The notes: generated by a model not told the origin, from the sequence alone. DNA of 64,000 nt from Adiantum capillus-veneris (GCA_014529385.2 CM043961.1:12586478-12650477), one strand, 5' to 3'; positions 21,593 to 36,097 are shown, numbered from the stretch's first letter. Numbers and translations are program-made.

Positions 21593-21656
<64 letters not shown>
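21593..21656. repeat. (TC)n microsatellite
   Basis: About 32 TC units. 20865-21590 and 21657-23300 contain no ORF I can support; a short (CA)n lies at 21954-21971. Confidence 0.96.
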
Positions 21657-21658
<2 letters not shown>

Positions 21659-23319
21659 AATGGGCAAGGGACTAGGACAGATTTCAATATCTAGAGATGC
21701 AAGTGGGACTTGTGCACTAACTTTATACTCAAATTCTATGCCCCTCTATAGGAACTTTACTCTAGGCACACTCTAGCACATAATCACTTCCCTAATTTCT
21801 TTTGTGATTTTAAAGAAGAATTGTCACAATTTTTGTTGATTAACATCAATTGATTTTTGGCAGACACAAAGGCAAAAATCAACCTGAGGGGTCCACCTTT
21901 TCAAAAATACATGTAGCATGTACGCTCAAGAGGTATTTATAAAACCCCTCTACACACACACACACACACACTTTACCATGAATTAACAGACCCCCTTTCT
22001 TTCATAAATCTGTAGCTTAAAAATAAAAATAAACTAAACTCCTCTTGTACATGTAATTCCTTTAACTCTGAGATATATAAAACCATTTTGGATGAACTCA
22101 GATACTACACTTACATATTTTGAGGTGGATCCCCTGAGAAAATCAAGCAATGCATTATCATCCAGGTCTACATTGATCTGTACCTAAGTCAAAAGTTGAA
22201 AGAGATCAGAAGAATTAAAATAATGATAAGAAGAGAATTTTTAATGTTGTAGGAGAAATTTCAAGAGAAATCTATAGACAATAGGCTATGGCTCTAAATT
22301 CGGTTTAAACGAATTGTCATGGCTTTGTATATAACTTCTACGTTCTTCTTTCCATAGGCAGCACCATCACCGAAGGCGGTGGGAGTCCCACTCATGCAAA
22401 CGAACAATGTAAGCCTAAGCTCGTAGAACTATAAACAAACAAAGAATAAATGGTGTATTAATAGAGAAGGAAAAAGTCTTTTTGGCATCATCTATCCTTG
22501 AGGCCAACAGTCATGGTGCATAGCATGACACACGTTTAGGTGAAGCTCAAAAGTTTGGACAAATGTAATAAAATGTAATTGAAAATATGTACTAAGAAAG
22601 GGCAGCTTTAAAAAGGAGCCATCAATAGGAAAATAGACATCAAGAGATCTTTTGTGAAAGAAATATACATTTTCAGTCTATTTCTGAAAGAAAAACCCCT
22701 TTTCTACCATTGTTTTTGTTGAACTAAAGAAATTTTACAATATCGAACAAGCAATTGCAAGAACAAATAGAAAGACATCAAGTTTTCAAGAGGGGTGCTT
22801 AACCTCCAATTTATGTAAGCAATGGGCTTGCTTTATCGTTTAGTGTGTTATTGGACTAAGGGGAATGGCGGCCTACAATGCTCCCCAGGGAGTGTAACAA
22901 AGACTGATCACAAATCTCAATCTTTGTTTTATGATCATCATGTAGACCATTGCTTAATACCAACAAAATGTAACTTAAACATGGGAAAGGCTTAGTGATG
23001 GTGTTTTTTTTCAATATTTGTAGACAAATGTGTCAATGTTTCCACTTGCCATCTTTAACAAGTGCTGCAAAGAAGGTCATTAAAGCAATAGATGGATTTT
23101 CAAAGTGGAAAAAGAATCATGTGATTTTGCCACATGTGTTGCAAATCACTTTGATGAAGAGAATCATCAAGATTGTCATGATGTCTCGTCTTGTGAAAAT
23201 TTTGTTATACATAGTGAAGAAGATAGTACCAATGGTTGTCAAAGTTGGAGAGAGCACAATGTTATGCTATGGATAGAAGGCCCAATAAGAAGTGTCTTAG
23301 TTCAGGGTTCATATTGGTA

Positions 23320-23900
23320 ACATTTCCATATGATGTAATTAGCTTTAAATTACTCGGAGAAAAGATATTGGTGTGGTGATAGATGCCATTTACGCAACCA
23401 CGAGAACAAAGCCAAGCGATGTTGTAGACAGAAGAAGAGACAATTCAGCATCAAATAAATTGGGATTTACCAGGACAGTTATTGTGGTAATTGCTCAGTG
23501 AATGTTTAGTTAGAGACCTAGTCCAACAACTATAAATAGGGCCCATTACTCATTTGATGGGGTCAGTGTCTTGGCTGTATATATTGTCACTCTTGGAGCT
23601 AGTTGTATGTACTCTTATGCTCTTTTGGCATTAGCTCAAAGTATTATTTGGCTCATACTATTAAACTATCTCAATTGTACTTATCAAAATATATATTTTT
23701 TATTTCTAGTTCCAGTTCCAGTCTCATATTCCATTTCAGTTTAGTCTTTATATGTTCTCTTTCCAGTTCAACCTATCTTTGAAATCAATATATGTGAACT
23801 AAATCTAACTAGAGTAGCTGCCACACGTGACTAGCTCATTCCATTTTGGCAATCACGATGGCTGAGCTCAATTGCTCTTGAAAGAGGATCTATTTCCCAG
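23320..23900 (+). repeat. 5' LTR of a degraded gypsy element
   Basis: Ends immediately before the primer-binding site at 23902 and contains a TATA box CTATAAATAGGG near 23531. Its last 60 bp (GAACTAAATCTAACTAGAG... GTGACTAGCTCATTCCA) recur in altered form at 27486-27550, the remnant 3' LTR. The 5' boundary is approximate. Confidence 0.6.
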
Positions 23901-23901
23901 T

Positions 23902-23913
23902 TGGTATTAGAGT
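23902..23913 (+). promoter_or_regulatory. Initiator-Met tRNA primer-binding site
   Basis: TGGTATTAGAGT, 10 of 12 identical to TGGTATCAGAGC, the standard plant Ty3/gypsy and copia primer site. Both differences are C-to-T. Confidence 0.75.
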
Positions 23914-24229
23914 AAATGTGATTCAATCATGCCAGCCAGAAGAGTTCCACGTGGAGGGGTTATTAAATTTTATTTTTCTCACATTTTCACATACAGAAGG
24001 GTATTGTAAAATAGAATTGGGAGGAAAATCTATAGATTGAATAAAAAAGGGTGTATTTTATTTGGTAAAAAATCACAAATAAGGAGTTTTAAAAACAGTC
24101 CTTGAACGCACGTGATATACACAATTTATACATAGTGCCCCCCCCCCCCCCCTCCTTAGACCCAAATTGAGTCAGTCCTACTGTACAATTTACTGATATG
24201 AAAATTGCATTTCTTGTGTCCAAAGGGGG

Positions 24230-27200
24230 AAAAAAGGATGATCTAGACATGCACAATTAGGCGTTTTGAAAGTATGATGAGATCAAGATACCGATGAGGA
24301 TGAATGGGGAGAGTACTCACCTCATAAACTAAAGGAGGCACTAGGAAAGTTTACCATTACCTAGCATGCCGGATCAAGATATATAAAAAATTTGATCAAA
24401 GCGGTCCAATGGGAGTATTCTGACAATAGATGATATGAAGAAATCCTATGTGAGTTGGATAGGATAAAACAAGGTAAATTGTCATTCCATAGCTATGTTG
24501 AGAAAAAGAAAAAATTGACGAGACAATTGCACGAACCCTCATCTTGAAAGAGAATGAGGGCTTGGTTCCTCATTGGATTCAAGAGCAAGAAGCTAAGGGA
24601 ACATGATGTTCCAGCCCCTACAACGAAGTCCAACGGTAGAGTTCAACAAGCCTTGAAACTGGAACAACAAGCTAAGAAGGAGAAAGGGTACAAGAGTAGA
24701 AGGAAATCCAATGACATTGAGACAATGACTCAAGGGTCCAAATCTAGTTCCGACTCTAGGTCATATAACATCGATTTAGATGAGAAGGCAAAGAAAAAAA
24801 AGAAAAGGCCGTGGACGAGAAAGTTGGAAGAAATGTCTAATTAGATAGCCAAAATGGCTATAGTCATACCTTCAGTAGGAAAGTTAGAGACTTGATGTTC
24901 CAAATGCAGATCGAAGGATCATAGGTCAGACAAGTGTAGTCAATGCACAAACTGTAAGGCCTATGGACATGTATAGCATAATAGTGGACTAAGGACTTGT
25001 TAATTCAAGAAGGGAAAGGACTTATCTATGACTGCACTGACTAACCCAGAGGTGGTCAATATAGAAGGAACAATTGGTTCCAGAGAGAACGAATCCAATA
25101 CCAGTACGGGAACTAGCAGAGGACGATATCAAGGGGGCAATGGCCGAGGCAGAGGCCGAGGTGAATTTATCAAGAGGAACTTCAATTGCTTCAAATGTGA
25201 TAAGCATGTCCATTATGGAGAGCTCAATGCTTGGATAAATTTAAACCAGAAGGGTATGAGCAGAAGCCACTGAAATCAAGTCCAGTAAGGCCAGTAACCA
25301 GAAGCAAAGGTGTAGTAATTGAAGAGATTAAGGAAACAGGAGCAGTAGAGGGTCACTTGGAAGGCAAAGGGTAAGGTAAAGGGTAAGGCAAAGGGTAAGG
25401 TAAAAGTAGTTGATGAATGGTAGGAGCAACGAGATTTGGCGAAGATCATAGAGTATCTGGCAAATAAGATGCCAAAAAAACCAGAATGCTTATAGGCCAA
25501 AACAATTCAAAAACTACAACCTTAGTCTTCAATGGCTCAGGAAGAGAAGCAACTCAGTGAATCTGGTGAGGAGAAAGAAATAAATGGACTGGATGAGTCT
25601 ATGTTAACTACAATGGAGAGTCTAGTTGAGGACGTGCGACAAGTCAGATCAGACTTTGTTGAGGCTGGAAGTACTGATCGGGTGAAGGATCAATAGAGAG
25701 TCCATCACAGCATCAACCAGCACCTAGATGAAGGAAACCAGTTCCGTGGAACTACAAAGATACCTAGTTGGAAGAAAAATCTTCCAGCTCCGATAGTAAT
25801 TATGGTGATGAGCAAGACAAGTTATATATGCTGAGGTCTATGAGAGGATCTAGAAGCTAACATTAGACATTAAACAGAAATACCAGAAGCTGCAAAAAAA
25901 TTCAAAAGGAAGAGGAAAGTAGATATTTGAAGCAAGAGCACTGGATTTGGCACCCATTAGAGATGACGGAGTTCCAGGAATTCAAGTGGACTACAAGCTC
26001 AGAAAGCAATGGGAACCATTGTCAGGGGTTATACTGGATGGGGGAGCTAGATATAACATTCTCGGAGAACATCTAACACAGAGGTTGGGAATCCAATACC
26101 TCAAATCAATACCATTTAGAATATGAATGGTTGATCACAGAGTAGTCCAAGTCATTGGGTTAATTGAAAATATGCAAATCGGAGTTGCTAAGGAAAAGTT
26201 CAAAACCAGTTACTATGTCTTGGAAGTACAAGGAGCATATGGAATGCTTTTGGGCAGACCATGGCTCCCATCTGCTGGATCTATATATGATTATGCCAAT
26301 CACACATTGACCATTCAGGGGGCCATAAGAAGAATTCAGATCAAAACCGATAATACCAAAATCTGGAAGAAGGCACTCATACCAGATGAGCTATGCAAAA
26401 GGTACAAAGATTGAGAGAATGTTGGCATCAATGAGTATCTTTCCACTTGCAGAGATAGATTTGAAATCTATTTTGATGGATAGGAGAAAGTTGAAAGGCA
26501 AAGGAGCCAATATCTAGATCAACTCACTGAGTGGAATCTTGGGGAAAGATCAATCTAGTTAGATAGGCGTCTACCAGAACAGTCAGAGCAAGAGAAGCTT
26601 GATTTCAAATAGGAGGCAGAGGCTAGTCATACTGACTCTGAGAATATAAACTAGGTTGTTGATTAGGTCAAGACGGAGCATGGACTCACGAATTTGGCAA
26701 TCCATTTAATGATTATGTAGTTTGCATTAGGGCTGACAAGGAAGTAGAGTCATTGGCTAAGTGAAAAGGAGGCAGTCCTAATTGGTTACTTCCAGACGAT
26801 CAACAAGTCGAAGAATGGAATCTTGGCTCAAAGGAGAACCCTTGAATGATCGAAATCAATAAGCATCTGAAGCCAGAGATCAAGGAAAAAGCAAATTTGT
26901 TGTTCCAAAAATACAACTTGGATGTGTTTGCATGGGAACATATTGACCTGAAGGGCAGAGATCCATAGGTGTGCCAACATCGGATTCCACTAAAACCAGT
27001 CACCAGACCAATAAGACTACAATGATACATGATGAACCTAAGAAGGTAAAGGAGGAGATGGATCTCAAAGCTAGGTTCATAACAAAAGTGGTGAGTAGTG
27101 ACTCTCTGTTTCCAATAGTGGTAGTTCCCAAAAAGAACACGAAGTTACAAATACGTGTGGATTATAGGAAGCTGAAGGCTCAGACCATCAAGATACATTC

Positions 27201-27550
27201 CCACTTCCCTTTACAGATATGTTACTGGATGATATTTTTGGCCACATGATTTACAATTTTATGGATGGTTATAGTGGCTATAATCAACTAAAGATTGCAC
27301 CTGAAGATTGAGCTAAAACGGCATTGATCATTGAATGTTGGGCATTCATGTACTTGGTAATGCCTTTCGAACTCTGCAATGCTTCAACCACTTTTCATCA
27401 GGAATGCATGATGAAAATCTTTAGTGAATTTTTGCACAAATTTTTGGCAATTCAAGCCCCACCACGAGTTATCTGGAAACCTACAAAGAAGAACTAACTC
27501 TTACTGACTAATCTGGAATAGCTATCACAAGTGACCAACTCATTCCACAT
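24230..27550 (+). pseudogene. Degraded Ty3/gypsy gag-pol
   Basis: Domains in order, all broken by stops and shifts: gag with lysine-rich tail (24554-24844); exact CX2CX4HX4C zinc knuckle at 24896-24937, followed by a second partial one; an RGRGRGRGE-type basic stretch (25130-25170); retropepsin near 26030 with DGGA in place of DSGA and a C-terminal GMLLGRPWL (26245); RT with FPIVVVPKKN (27110) and YLVMPFELCNASTTF (27350). The rest of RT, RNase H and integrase are missing. The sequence passes directly into the LTR-end remnant, so there is a large internal deletion. Confidence 0.75.
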
Positions 27551-27559
27551 GCCCCCCCA

Positions 27560-29216
27560 GCTAGCACACTAGTTTGGTGAGGTGGACTATTAAGAAAAGC
27601 AACTCACATTAGAGGGTGGGACACCCCATTGTTCTAGGAATCAACAAATTATTTCACATCTAGAAATATGAAAATCAAAGATGTTGATAATGAAAACTGT
27701 AGAAATTTTTACAAGATTTTTTTTTTGGCCAATGAGATGATCAATCTTCTCGTCCCATGGTCTCTTGCTAACTCTTCTTTGAGATACTTCTCTTGCAATG
27801 GTGGCAAGCACTTGGCACGTAGAAGTCAAGGATTTCCACAAGTTGAGGGTAGCTTCAGCCACACAATCACATATAGAGAGACTGTGTACTTGTCTAACTC
27901 TCATTCCTCTCATTGCGAGCAGTCTCAATCTTCATAGCCTTGAGTCTTTGAGAGTGGAATTTGTTCATAAAGTGTGAGCTAAAACAATGAAGGGTTATGC
28001 AGTTTTTAGAATTTACATGTATGTTTTTGGATTTCTAAGGACTATGAACATTCCTCTAGGGGGGTGAGGGGTGTGCATGAAATTGATCCCTCAACACTGA
28101 GTCAATTTCTCACCTTTCTATATTCTTGGTGGTAATTTAGTTTGCTACCTTTTGCAACAATCAAGATAAATGGGAATCCATAGGGAAACTTGATAGTGTC
28201 AAGCTTCCATGATGGGGACTGCAATTACAGCGTAAGACGAACAAGACATCCATTGAGAAGAAACCCAAATATTACACTCCACAATCGATGATGGTAAGGG
28301 TCAAATTGACATGTTTTACTTGGTTTGCATCATGTGGCACCCCTTCATTTGTAATTGAAGCTACCCGAGCGTATTCATCATCGTCTCTCTTTGATCACTC
28401 TCTCATAGGTATGCCCACCAACAAGAGCAAGGCAAAGAAGTTGTAGGTTTTGTTCATCTGCCTACAATGTGAGGGCCCCTTCCCAAACATTGATCGCCTA
28501 TGCTTGGATCTAAGGCATGTCATAATATGCAAGAGGTTAGCATGAATGTAGATTGAGTGATATGCCAACAAGGTTGGAAACAAAAGGATGTATATATATA
28601 ACACTAAGTCATAGTTTATTCCAGATGGGATTTCGATCGAGGATGTCTTCATTTGGGCTGCACTTTTTGTAGCGTCATCCAACATGTGAAGAGAAAAGAA
28701 AATCTAGGATGTTTGCATATGATGTGAAGATGCGATCAATGATAATGGCACCTCGAAGGTATGTATGGCAACACGAAGAAGCTAAAATATGTGTAGATAT
28801 GCACAAATAGTTCTTTTTGAGCTTTGTGTATGGAATGTGTTTCCTATAGGGGAAAGGCTAGGGATATCCTATGGTATGGGCTTCTTCTAGACAAGCTCCT
28901 TGTCCACGATTATGTCTCTTGGATGGAATTTTTTGCAAGGTGCATCTTGAGTATCGCAAAGAAGATCCATGTTGTTTTTAACCTAATACGATTGGTTCAA
29001 ACTTAGCAGGTTTACTAGCTGATTAAACAAACAGTGCCCCTTTTGGTCCACATATGTATAATGATTGGCATGTGTCTCCACAGGTGGCAAGCATATATGT
29101 AGCTGGAAAGGTCAATGCTTTCATTAATAGTCCAAGTTGACATGTTTAGCTTGTTTGTGGCACTCTTAATTCCCACAAAAGGGAAATCTTGCATGCCATA
29201 AAACCTTTTTGTATGC

Positions 29217-29218
<2 letters not shown>
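27560..29218. other. Spacer without a recognised gene
   Basis: Short open frames on both strands (27641-27937, 28395-28685, 28824-29006), none with a domain. No repeats are obvious. Confidence 0.4.
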
Positions 29219-29284
<66 letters not shown>

Positions 29285-29309
29285 CACACACACACACACA
29301 CACACACAT
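29219..29309. repeat. (TC)n-(CA)n compound microsatellite
   Basis: About 31 TC then 14 CA units. The CA part is the end of the inverted-repeat arm that begins here, and matches the (GT)n at 5543-5571. Confidence 0.96.
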
Positions 29310-30632
29310 TGTGGTAGTACTAAATGATTTATTTTTTACCCTCCTTCTATATATCCCCCCCCTCCCCCTCTGAGGCACTCATGGGACACTAGCTCATAAC
29401 TTGCTACTCATGGCCGGTGGGACTAGGTCCTTGCTTAAAAAAACTCTCTTAAAATTAAACACATTGAGCTCTCATGAGGCGGCCTACGCATCCTGGGGTG
29501 AGATCTCCCCTTGCAAAGTTTCTGTGCATCACTTGAAGACGCTTAACAGGAGAGCGGCTTGCCTCTCTTGCCGATCACGCTCAGGAAACGAAGCTCTAAC
29601 CACTATAAAAAAGGTGAGGGCGCACCTTTCCCCTCACTTAGCTCTGGAGTAGGCATTTTCTTTTTGTTTTTTTGCTACTGTCTGATCTTGCCAACATGGA
29701 GCTCGCAGCTCAAGTCACACAGGTACCTTACTTAGCTTAGGTTTTTTTAAAGATGCAATACCTTGCATAACACTATGTACTTCTTGCTTTGCCTAAAAGT
29801 ACTTGAGAAATGGATTCTTTTTTCCTGCATATATTCGGCTCAGAAAGTAGCTGCTACATTAATTCAACTACTGTATTATGAGGTTTTTTTTGAACCTTGG
29901 AACTGCTTGTGCATACAAAGCATCGGGCTTGTTTCTTGCAGAACTGTGTACAAATGCTATTTCTATTGATAATCTTTTACAAAGCTTGATATGGTAAACC
30001 TGGGGATATTGTACCCCCGCCTTGTATTAAAGTGTCTCCTGACCTCAGAACTGAATAGATCGCCTATGTAGTATAATTGAAGGATTTGTCGATTTGTTGC
30101 AGGTTTATGAGCCTGACTGGTTATGGCATTAAAGCCTTGACATCATGGCAGACCTTGGGTCTCTTATGCATAAAAAAACGTAGGTCGGTGGTTGTTTTGC
30201 AATAAGGGCAGCCTCAGGAAACTGTAAAAGGCTTCATCTCTGCATAAAGCTTCTTGAACAAATATGGCAGTATGTATATGTAGATGGTTGTGAACATGAT
30301 GGTTGGCTTGATGGCCGTTTCTAACACATGCCACAGTTGGATGTGTATACAAAAATGGGGACTGATACGGTGTCCCGACTGTATAAATGGTGGCAACGTA
30401 AGGGTGAAGACCAATGGACCACTTGACTCTGACTCTGGTGGAAATAAAAACTTCTTTATGACTGGTTTTTTTCGCTGTTATAAACTAGTTGTTTTTTTTT
30501 TCTCTCTCTCTCTAAAGAGGTAGAGGCATCTAAATTGATTGGCAGCATTCGAAAATGGTTGGTTTTTTCTGTGATTAAACTGATTATCACTGAGGCTTAT
30601 CACAAATGGGGAGCTCATATCAGGCCGGACAA
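29281..30632 (+). repeat. Right arm of the large inverted repeat: 3' region of the RT element
   Basis: Reverse complement of 4221-5572. Its plus strand carries splice-acceptor-like TTTCTTGCAG (about 29940) and ATTTGTTGCAG (about 30102), and ends at CAGGCCGGACA, directly followed by gypsy RT sequence. Only the 3' part of the RT element is present here. Confidence 0.85.
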
Positions 30633-33120
30633 TTTGTTTGATAAGCTACAAGGCTCTACCTACTTCTATAGGAATGACCTTAAGAGTGCCTATCATCAAA
30701 TAAGGATAGTGAATGAAGATATCCTAAAGACCGCATTTCGTACAATGTTTGATCTTTATGAATATATAGTCATGCCTTTTGGCTTGACTAATGCACCATC
30801 CATGTTCAATCGTCTAATGGAGAAAATATTTAAACCCTATCGCAAATTCACTAGAGTATTTTTTGATGATATCATCATCTACTCCAAGTCCTTGGAGGAA
30901 CACAAGCAACATCTCTAGGTGATTTTTCAAGCATTGAGGGAACAAGCTTTTTATCAATCAAAAGAAAAACAAATTTTTCCTTCAAGAGATTCAATACTTA
31001 GGTCATATTATCTCTCAAGATGGTATCGGTATGGATCCATTGAAGTTAGAGGTAATAAAAGCATGGCCTAATCCAAGGAATCTACATGAGCTAAGAAGAT
31101 TTATTGATATGTGTGAATACTGTATACACTTCATAGCAAAATTCTCTCAGATAGCAGGACCATTACATGACTTGACAAAGAAGAGCATTAAGCATCCATG
31201 GACTGCTAAGGAACAAAATGCATTTGACAAGCTCAAAGAGAAGCTTACCTCCCAACCAGTCCTTATGCTTCCAGATCTCTCAAAGCCATTTGAGGTCCAA
31301 TGTGATGCTTGTGGTGATTGCCTTGGATCAGTCTTTCTTTAAGAAGGGCATGCCATAGCATATGAGAGCCGAAGGCTCAATACGGATGAACGAGTCTTGG
31401 GCATATACGAAAAAGAGCTTTTAGTTGTTCTACATGCCCTAGACACATGGAAGCACTATCTATTGGGGACTCCATTTATTTTACGAACAGACCACCAAAG
31501 TCTCAAGTACTTCATGACGCAAACCAAGCTTTCTGACAAACAAATGAGGTGGGAAAATTTTCTTTTGCAATTTAATTTTCATATTTTGCTCACGTTGCCG
31601 GTAAGCACAATCAAGTGGTCGATGCACTTTCATGACGACCAAAAGTTATTGCGGTGTCTATAGCAACTCACAATAATCTATCTTCTATGATAGATGAGTA
31701 TGCTACTGACCCTGACTTTAAAGACATAATGTCAACCCTTATTTTGAAGAAGAAAGAGGAACCATTCACCTTGCAAGATGGTTATCTTCTCCATGGCAAT
31801 AGGCTATGTGTTACCCACTCCCTTCATGAGAGAGAGTCGTGTATGAATCCCATGCTCCTTCCTATGCGGGGCATAGAGGCATTCAACCTACTCTTCAAGG
31901 AGTAGAGACATACTTCTATTGACCCACCATGAAAGTAGACATACAAGAGTATGTTTCAAAATGTGTGCTATGCCAAAAGACCAAGTATGATAGAGGGAAG
32001 CAACCTGGATTACTCCAGCCATTGCCTATCCCAATTTCAACATGGGAGAGTACATCCATGGATTTTATCTTTGGATTACCCAATTCTATCCATGGGAATA
32101 CGGGAATATGGAAAATAATCGACAGGTTTAGCAAACAAGCACACTTTATTCCTCTCAAAAAGACTATTAAGGTACACCAAATGGCAACTCTCTTCATATC
32201 TAAGATTTTCAAACACCATGGATTGCCAACATCCATCATGTCAGGTAGAGATCCTAGAACGACAAGTAATTTCTGGAAAGGTCTCTTTGAAAATCCAGGT
32301 ACAACATTGGATTTTTCTTCGGCCTATCACCCACACCAAAGTTCAATAGCCTATCTTACGATACTCGATCTATTAAAGATATTTGTTACCAGAAGTAGAT
32401 AACGCTCACAATGGGAAAAGTACTTACCCCTTGTAGAGTATGCGTACAATAATAATGTCCATACTTCTACGGAAAAAGCACCTTTTGAAATCATAGAGGG
32501 AATACCTAAAAGTCCCTTGCTTCTTAAAGTACATGGGAAGATCATTGTTGCCGATGAGTATAGTTGTGACCTACAAGAATCTTTCCAAAAGATTAAGGAG
32601 GCTATATCCATCTCTCAACAGGCAAAAAGCTACTACTGACAAGTATAAAAGGGCCTTAACATTTAAAGAAAATGATTGGGTCTTACTTAAGTTTCCCAAG
32701 GCTCAATTGAGGCAAACGATGGGAAAAAACCCTTCAGCCCATCAAAAGTATTATGCTAAACTAGCAAAAAGATACTATGGTCCTTTTCAAATCTTGAAGC
32801 CAATCAATGAGATGGCTTATCAACTTAAGCTACCCAACCATTGGCTCATACACAATGCTTTTCATATGAGCCTACTTAAACTCTACAAAGGAGAGCCACC
32901 AAGTGAACCAATTATTGAAGACCCTCCTGAAATCAAAGACCAAGAAGAGGTGCTACAACCCGAAGCAATTCTTTGTCATGAAGACAAGGTACTACGACAT
33001 GTAAGATTATTTGACGGTATCTTATTAAGTTCAAAATTATCCTATGAAGATGCTAGATGGATGCAAGGAATAAAGCTTAAGGATAGTATGAACCAGTTAA
33101 TGCTTACAATGCTACATTAG
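30633..33120 (+). pseudogene. Ty3/gypsy chromovirus RT/RNase H/integrase/chromodomain
   Basis: Begins at LFDKLQGSTYF of RT and runs through FGLTNAPSMFNRLM and the catalytic FFDDIIIYS (30535-30918). Then comes the thumb and RNase H (31031-31663; FEVQCDACGDCLGS, RTDHQSLKYF). Integrase follows with the zinc-binding CVLCQKTK (31965) and core SMDFIFGLP and SGRDPRTTSNFW (31929-32402). The last ORF (32533-33120) holds the integrase C-terminus and, with one shift, a chromodomain-like end (EDARWMQ). Several stops; the second integrase aspartate context is altered. No 3' LTR matching 12276-12960 is found after it. Confidence 0.85.
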
Positions 33121-33880
33121 AGTAAGCAAATGTACATGTTTCTTTTAAATGATCAATGTTTTTGTCTTATAAGACTAGTTCTCTTTTTATTGTGCACAAA
33201 TTTAAGTAGTATGCATGCTTAGAATCATGTTTGTGACAACAACGTTGGTGCAGCCAAAGTTGGTCGACCCTAGAAGATGGCATGGCCAGGTATGTGCAGG
33301 CTAGTAGAAGCATGGCAGAGGACTAGAGCAGCTACAAAGATCCTGGGCAGACAGGTAGCAACGGATATGTATAGAAGATGTATTTTAAAGACCAAGAAGG
33401 GCTCCACAAGGGGCTAATTTGGGTAGCAAATGAAGGAGGTACAAGGTGCAGCCTTTGGGCCTAGAAATGAAGAGCTTGAAGTGTTGAAGGAGCAGGTCTA
33501 AACGACTCATCAAACCGAGCTACGAAGCCCAAGATATTGGAGTTTGAAGGTCCAGTGCGTTACAGATTCTTGCCGGACAGGGCAGCTGGGGACAGCTGGC
33601 CCAAGTGGATGTCAGTGTATGGACGTGTAAAGCTCAAGTTATGGAGCATACCCATCTTTTCAGATTGCAGATCAGAGCTATGGATTGTTGGATATAGACA
33701 TTTGAAGTTTTGTCGGGGTCGGGATGGTGCCCACCCGACCGCATGGGGATCCGTGCCATCTGGAATTTTTTGGGCCTCAATAGAGTTTGAGAAGGTGTTA
33801 TACAGTGTATGGAGCCAACAGGAGTTGACTGCTCATCAAACAAAGCCCGGAGCAGGAAGTTATAGAAGTTGGAGGTTCGG
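33121..33880. other. Junction spacer between gypsy and the next element
   Basis: No gene supported. The ORF 33537-33893 has no recognisable motif. Sequence from about 33530 may be the leader of the following element. Confidence 0.35.
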
Positions 33881-36097
33881 TGCAGTTGCTTGAAGTTGGT
33901 TGCAGATGAAGGGACCTTCTTCACCTGCTCCAGAACAACATGATCACCCCATGCCAAGCCCACCACCATCACTAGCACATAAAGCCACAGAAACTGAGCC
34001 CACAAAAGAAACAGAGCCTGAACGAAAAGAAGAGTAGAATTTGCAACACAAAGAACAAGAACCAGAGCCGGAAAGGGCAATGACTCCTGCACCAAAGGAG
34101 ACCACAAAGTTTTAACTAACAAAAGAACATGGAACAGAGGAAACACCTTCTACCTCCACACAACACAAAACAGCTGAGGCATCCACGAAGCCTCAGGATG
34201 ACAAAGCAGAAGAAGGCCAACCACAGCCTCAAGGGCAAGAACAACCAGCCTCCACGACGCAGCCACGAGAGTCACAAGAGACTGCCGAGACATCTAGGCA
34301 GCTCAATGGAAATGAGGATTGGCTATCAGATGATGAGATAATCCTGCAAGTCAACGAATATGCAAGGCAAATGCAGGATATGACGGAAAGACTCCGACCA
34401 GCAGCACTTAGCCGCAACACAAAGGCTAAAGAATTGGAGATGGTGATTGACGCTCTCCAAGGAGAGTTAGAAGACAGATTAAACTTCATCATCGATCTAC
34501 AAAAACAAGTGCAAGAATTGAAAGCTAAAGCTCAACAACATCAGATAGCAAGAGATAAACAACAAAAGGAAATAAAGGAGTTAGGTGAACTGCTTATGAA
34601 GCTCACAGATGCTTGCAAAGCTAAAGATGAACAACTGATAGAGGTTACCAACAAACTTCTAACTACAACAATGTCAGTTCAAAAGATTCAAGTGCAGTTA
34701 GATGTAGCGAACACCTCCCCACAATATTCAGAGCAGCGAATAAATGAGCAGGCAACTTTTTTGCGACAAATACGAGAAAATCTCGCAAGTAGCCTCAATC
34801 AAAGGGACATATGAGGTGTACAAAGCATTAGAGAAAAAGAAAAAAGACCTCAAGCTAGAGCTAAAGCTGGAGCAGTATCAACGTAGAGACCTAGCTTAAT
34901 GCAAGCGCAACGAGGAGAAGAGCTGCTAAAGGAAATAGCCAAGCTTAAAAGAGTCAATCAGCTGCTGAGAGATGGACAGCAAGAAACACAGGAAGAAGCA
35001 TGAACTTCAGAGCAGCCACACATTGACATTCCCTCAGTATCTTTCGTTGAGATGGAAACACAGCCAGCAGAAGGGCTAGGTGGTGAAGAGGAATTCCAGG
35101 TACGACTACCAAAATCTGATACAGTGCCAATGGTCCAGCTGTCAACAGCTGAGGAAGATGCACTCAAAGAAAAGATTACACGGGAGGTGGATGAGCAGTG
35201 GAAAGCAACGGTGGATTGGGAGTTGAGAGTTCTTCACTCTGTCCATGTTACTCAACTCACTCCTAATCAAATCAATGCACAATGGCATCAACAATCCTTG
35301 CCATATTCTTTGATAAAGGTGGAGTTGCTCCAAGTCAAAGAGAGGCTTTACAAAGACATGCAAGTAGAAGGCACAGATGAAGACCACCCAAAGTGGAGGT
35401 TGAGCTGGTTGAACAAGAATCCAAAGTATCTGATTCTATTTACAAGAGCACCTGTCGCATTTCAAAAGGATCCCACTTTTTGTCATGTACCAAGAGTAAG
35501 GATTGGCAAGCACATGAGGCAATCACAAAGAAGCGGCCAACATGGCTGAACTACCCAAGATTGCCAACTCCAGGAAAGGGACCGCCGATAGAAGAGTACA
35601 TGGTGAAAACTGTAACGGGTGCCATGTCATTCTTCAAAAGTATATTAGATCCATCATGTGCGATGCCTTATAAAATTTGTTGAATGCTGCTTACCTGCAT
35701 CGAAGTTTTTCATGAGCCAGAGCAAGCAGGCACCCCGTAGATGTCATTCCTTGAGGGTAATAAAGGGTTATGCTACGATCTTAGTGGTCAACCTTTTGAA
35801 GAAGTCCTCTATGGCTTCTACGCCCGATGCATGTTCTTACCATCACATAATATGTTGGCATTTGAGGAAGCGTTCTACACAGAGTTCTTCACTTGGCGAA
35901 CAAAGATTTTTGGGCCAGTGATCAGCAACCCGACCTTGAGATTTGTAGGCTACTTCGCAGTAGAGATGAAAAACAGAGTCACTATGCAGTTTTTACAAGT
36001 GCCAGATAAAGAGAGCAAGATTAGATACAAAAAGGCTCTAAACGCACTTAAAGACTGGCTCGCCAACCGTCAACCTAAAGACTATTTCAGCCCATAA
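33880..36097 (+). pseudogene. LTR-element protein of unknown family, copy 1
   Basis: A series of plus-strand frames: a Pro/Glu/Thr/Gln-rich N-terminal region (33900-34360), a strong coiled coil (34371-34814, heptads such as LEDRLNFIIDLQKQVQELKAK), a middle domain (35052-35549; HPKWRLSWLNKNPKYLI), and a C-terminal domain (35741-36097; AFEEAFYTEFFTW). It ends in a stop, a purine tract and TGTTAGAACC at 36137. Stops at several points show decay. The same middle and C-terminal blocks recur at 38490-39297 on the other strand. Not a gag, RT or integrase that I recognise. Confidence 0.6.

Noticed and set aside
30164..30523. ORFs in the inverted-repeat arm, mirrored at 4264-4689
   Set aside because: Present only because the arms are copies; no domain, and the frame is not better preserved than the flanks.
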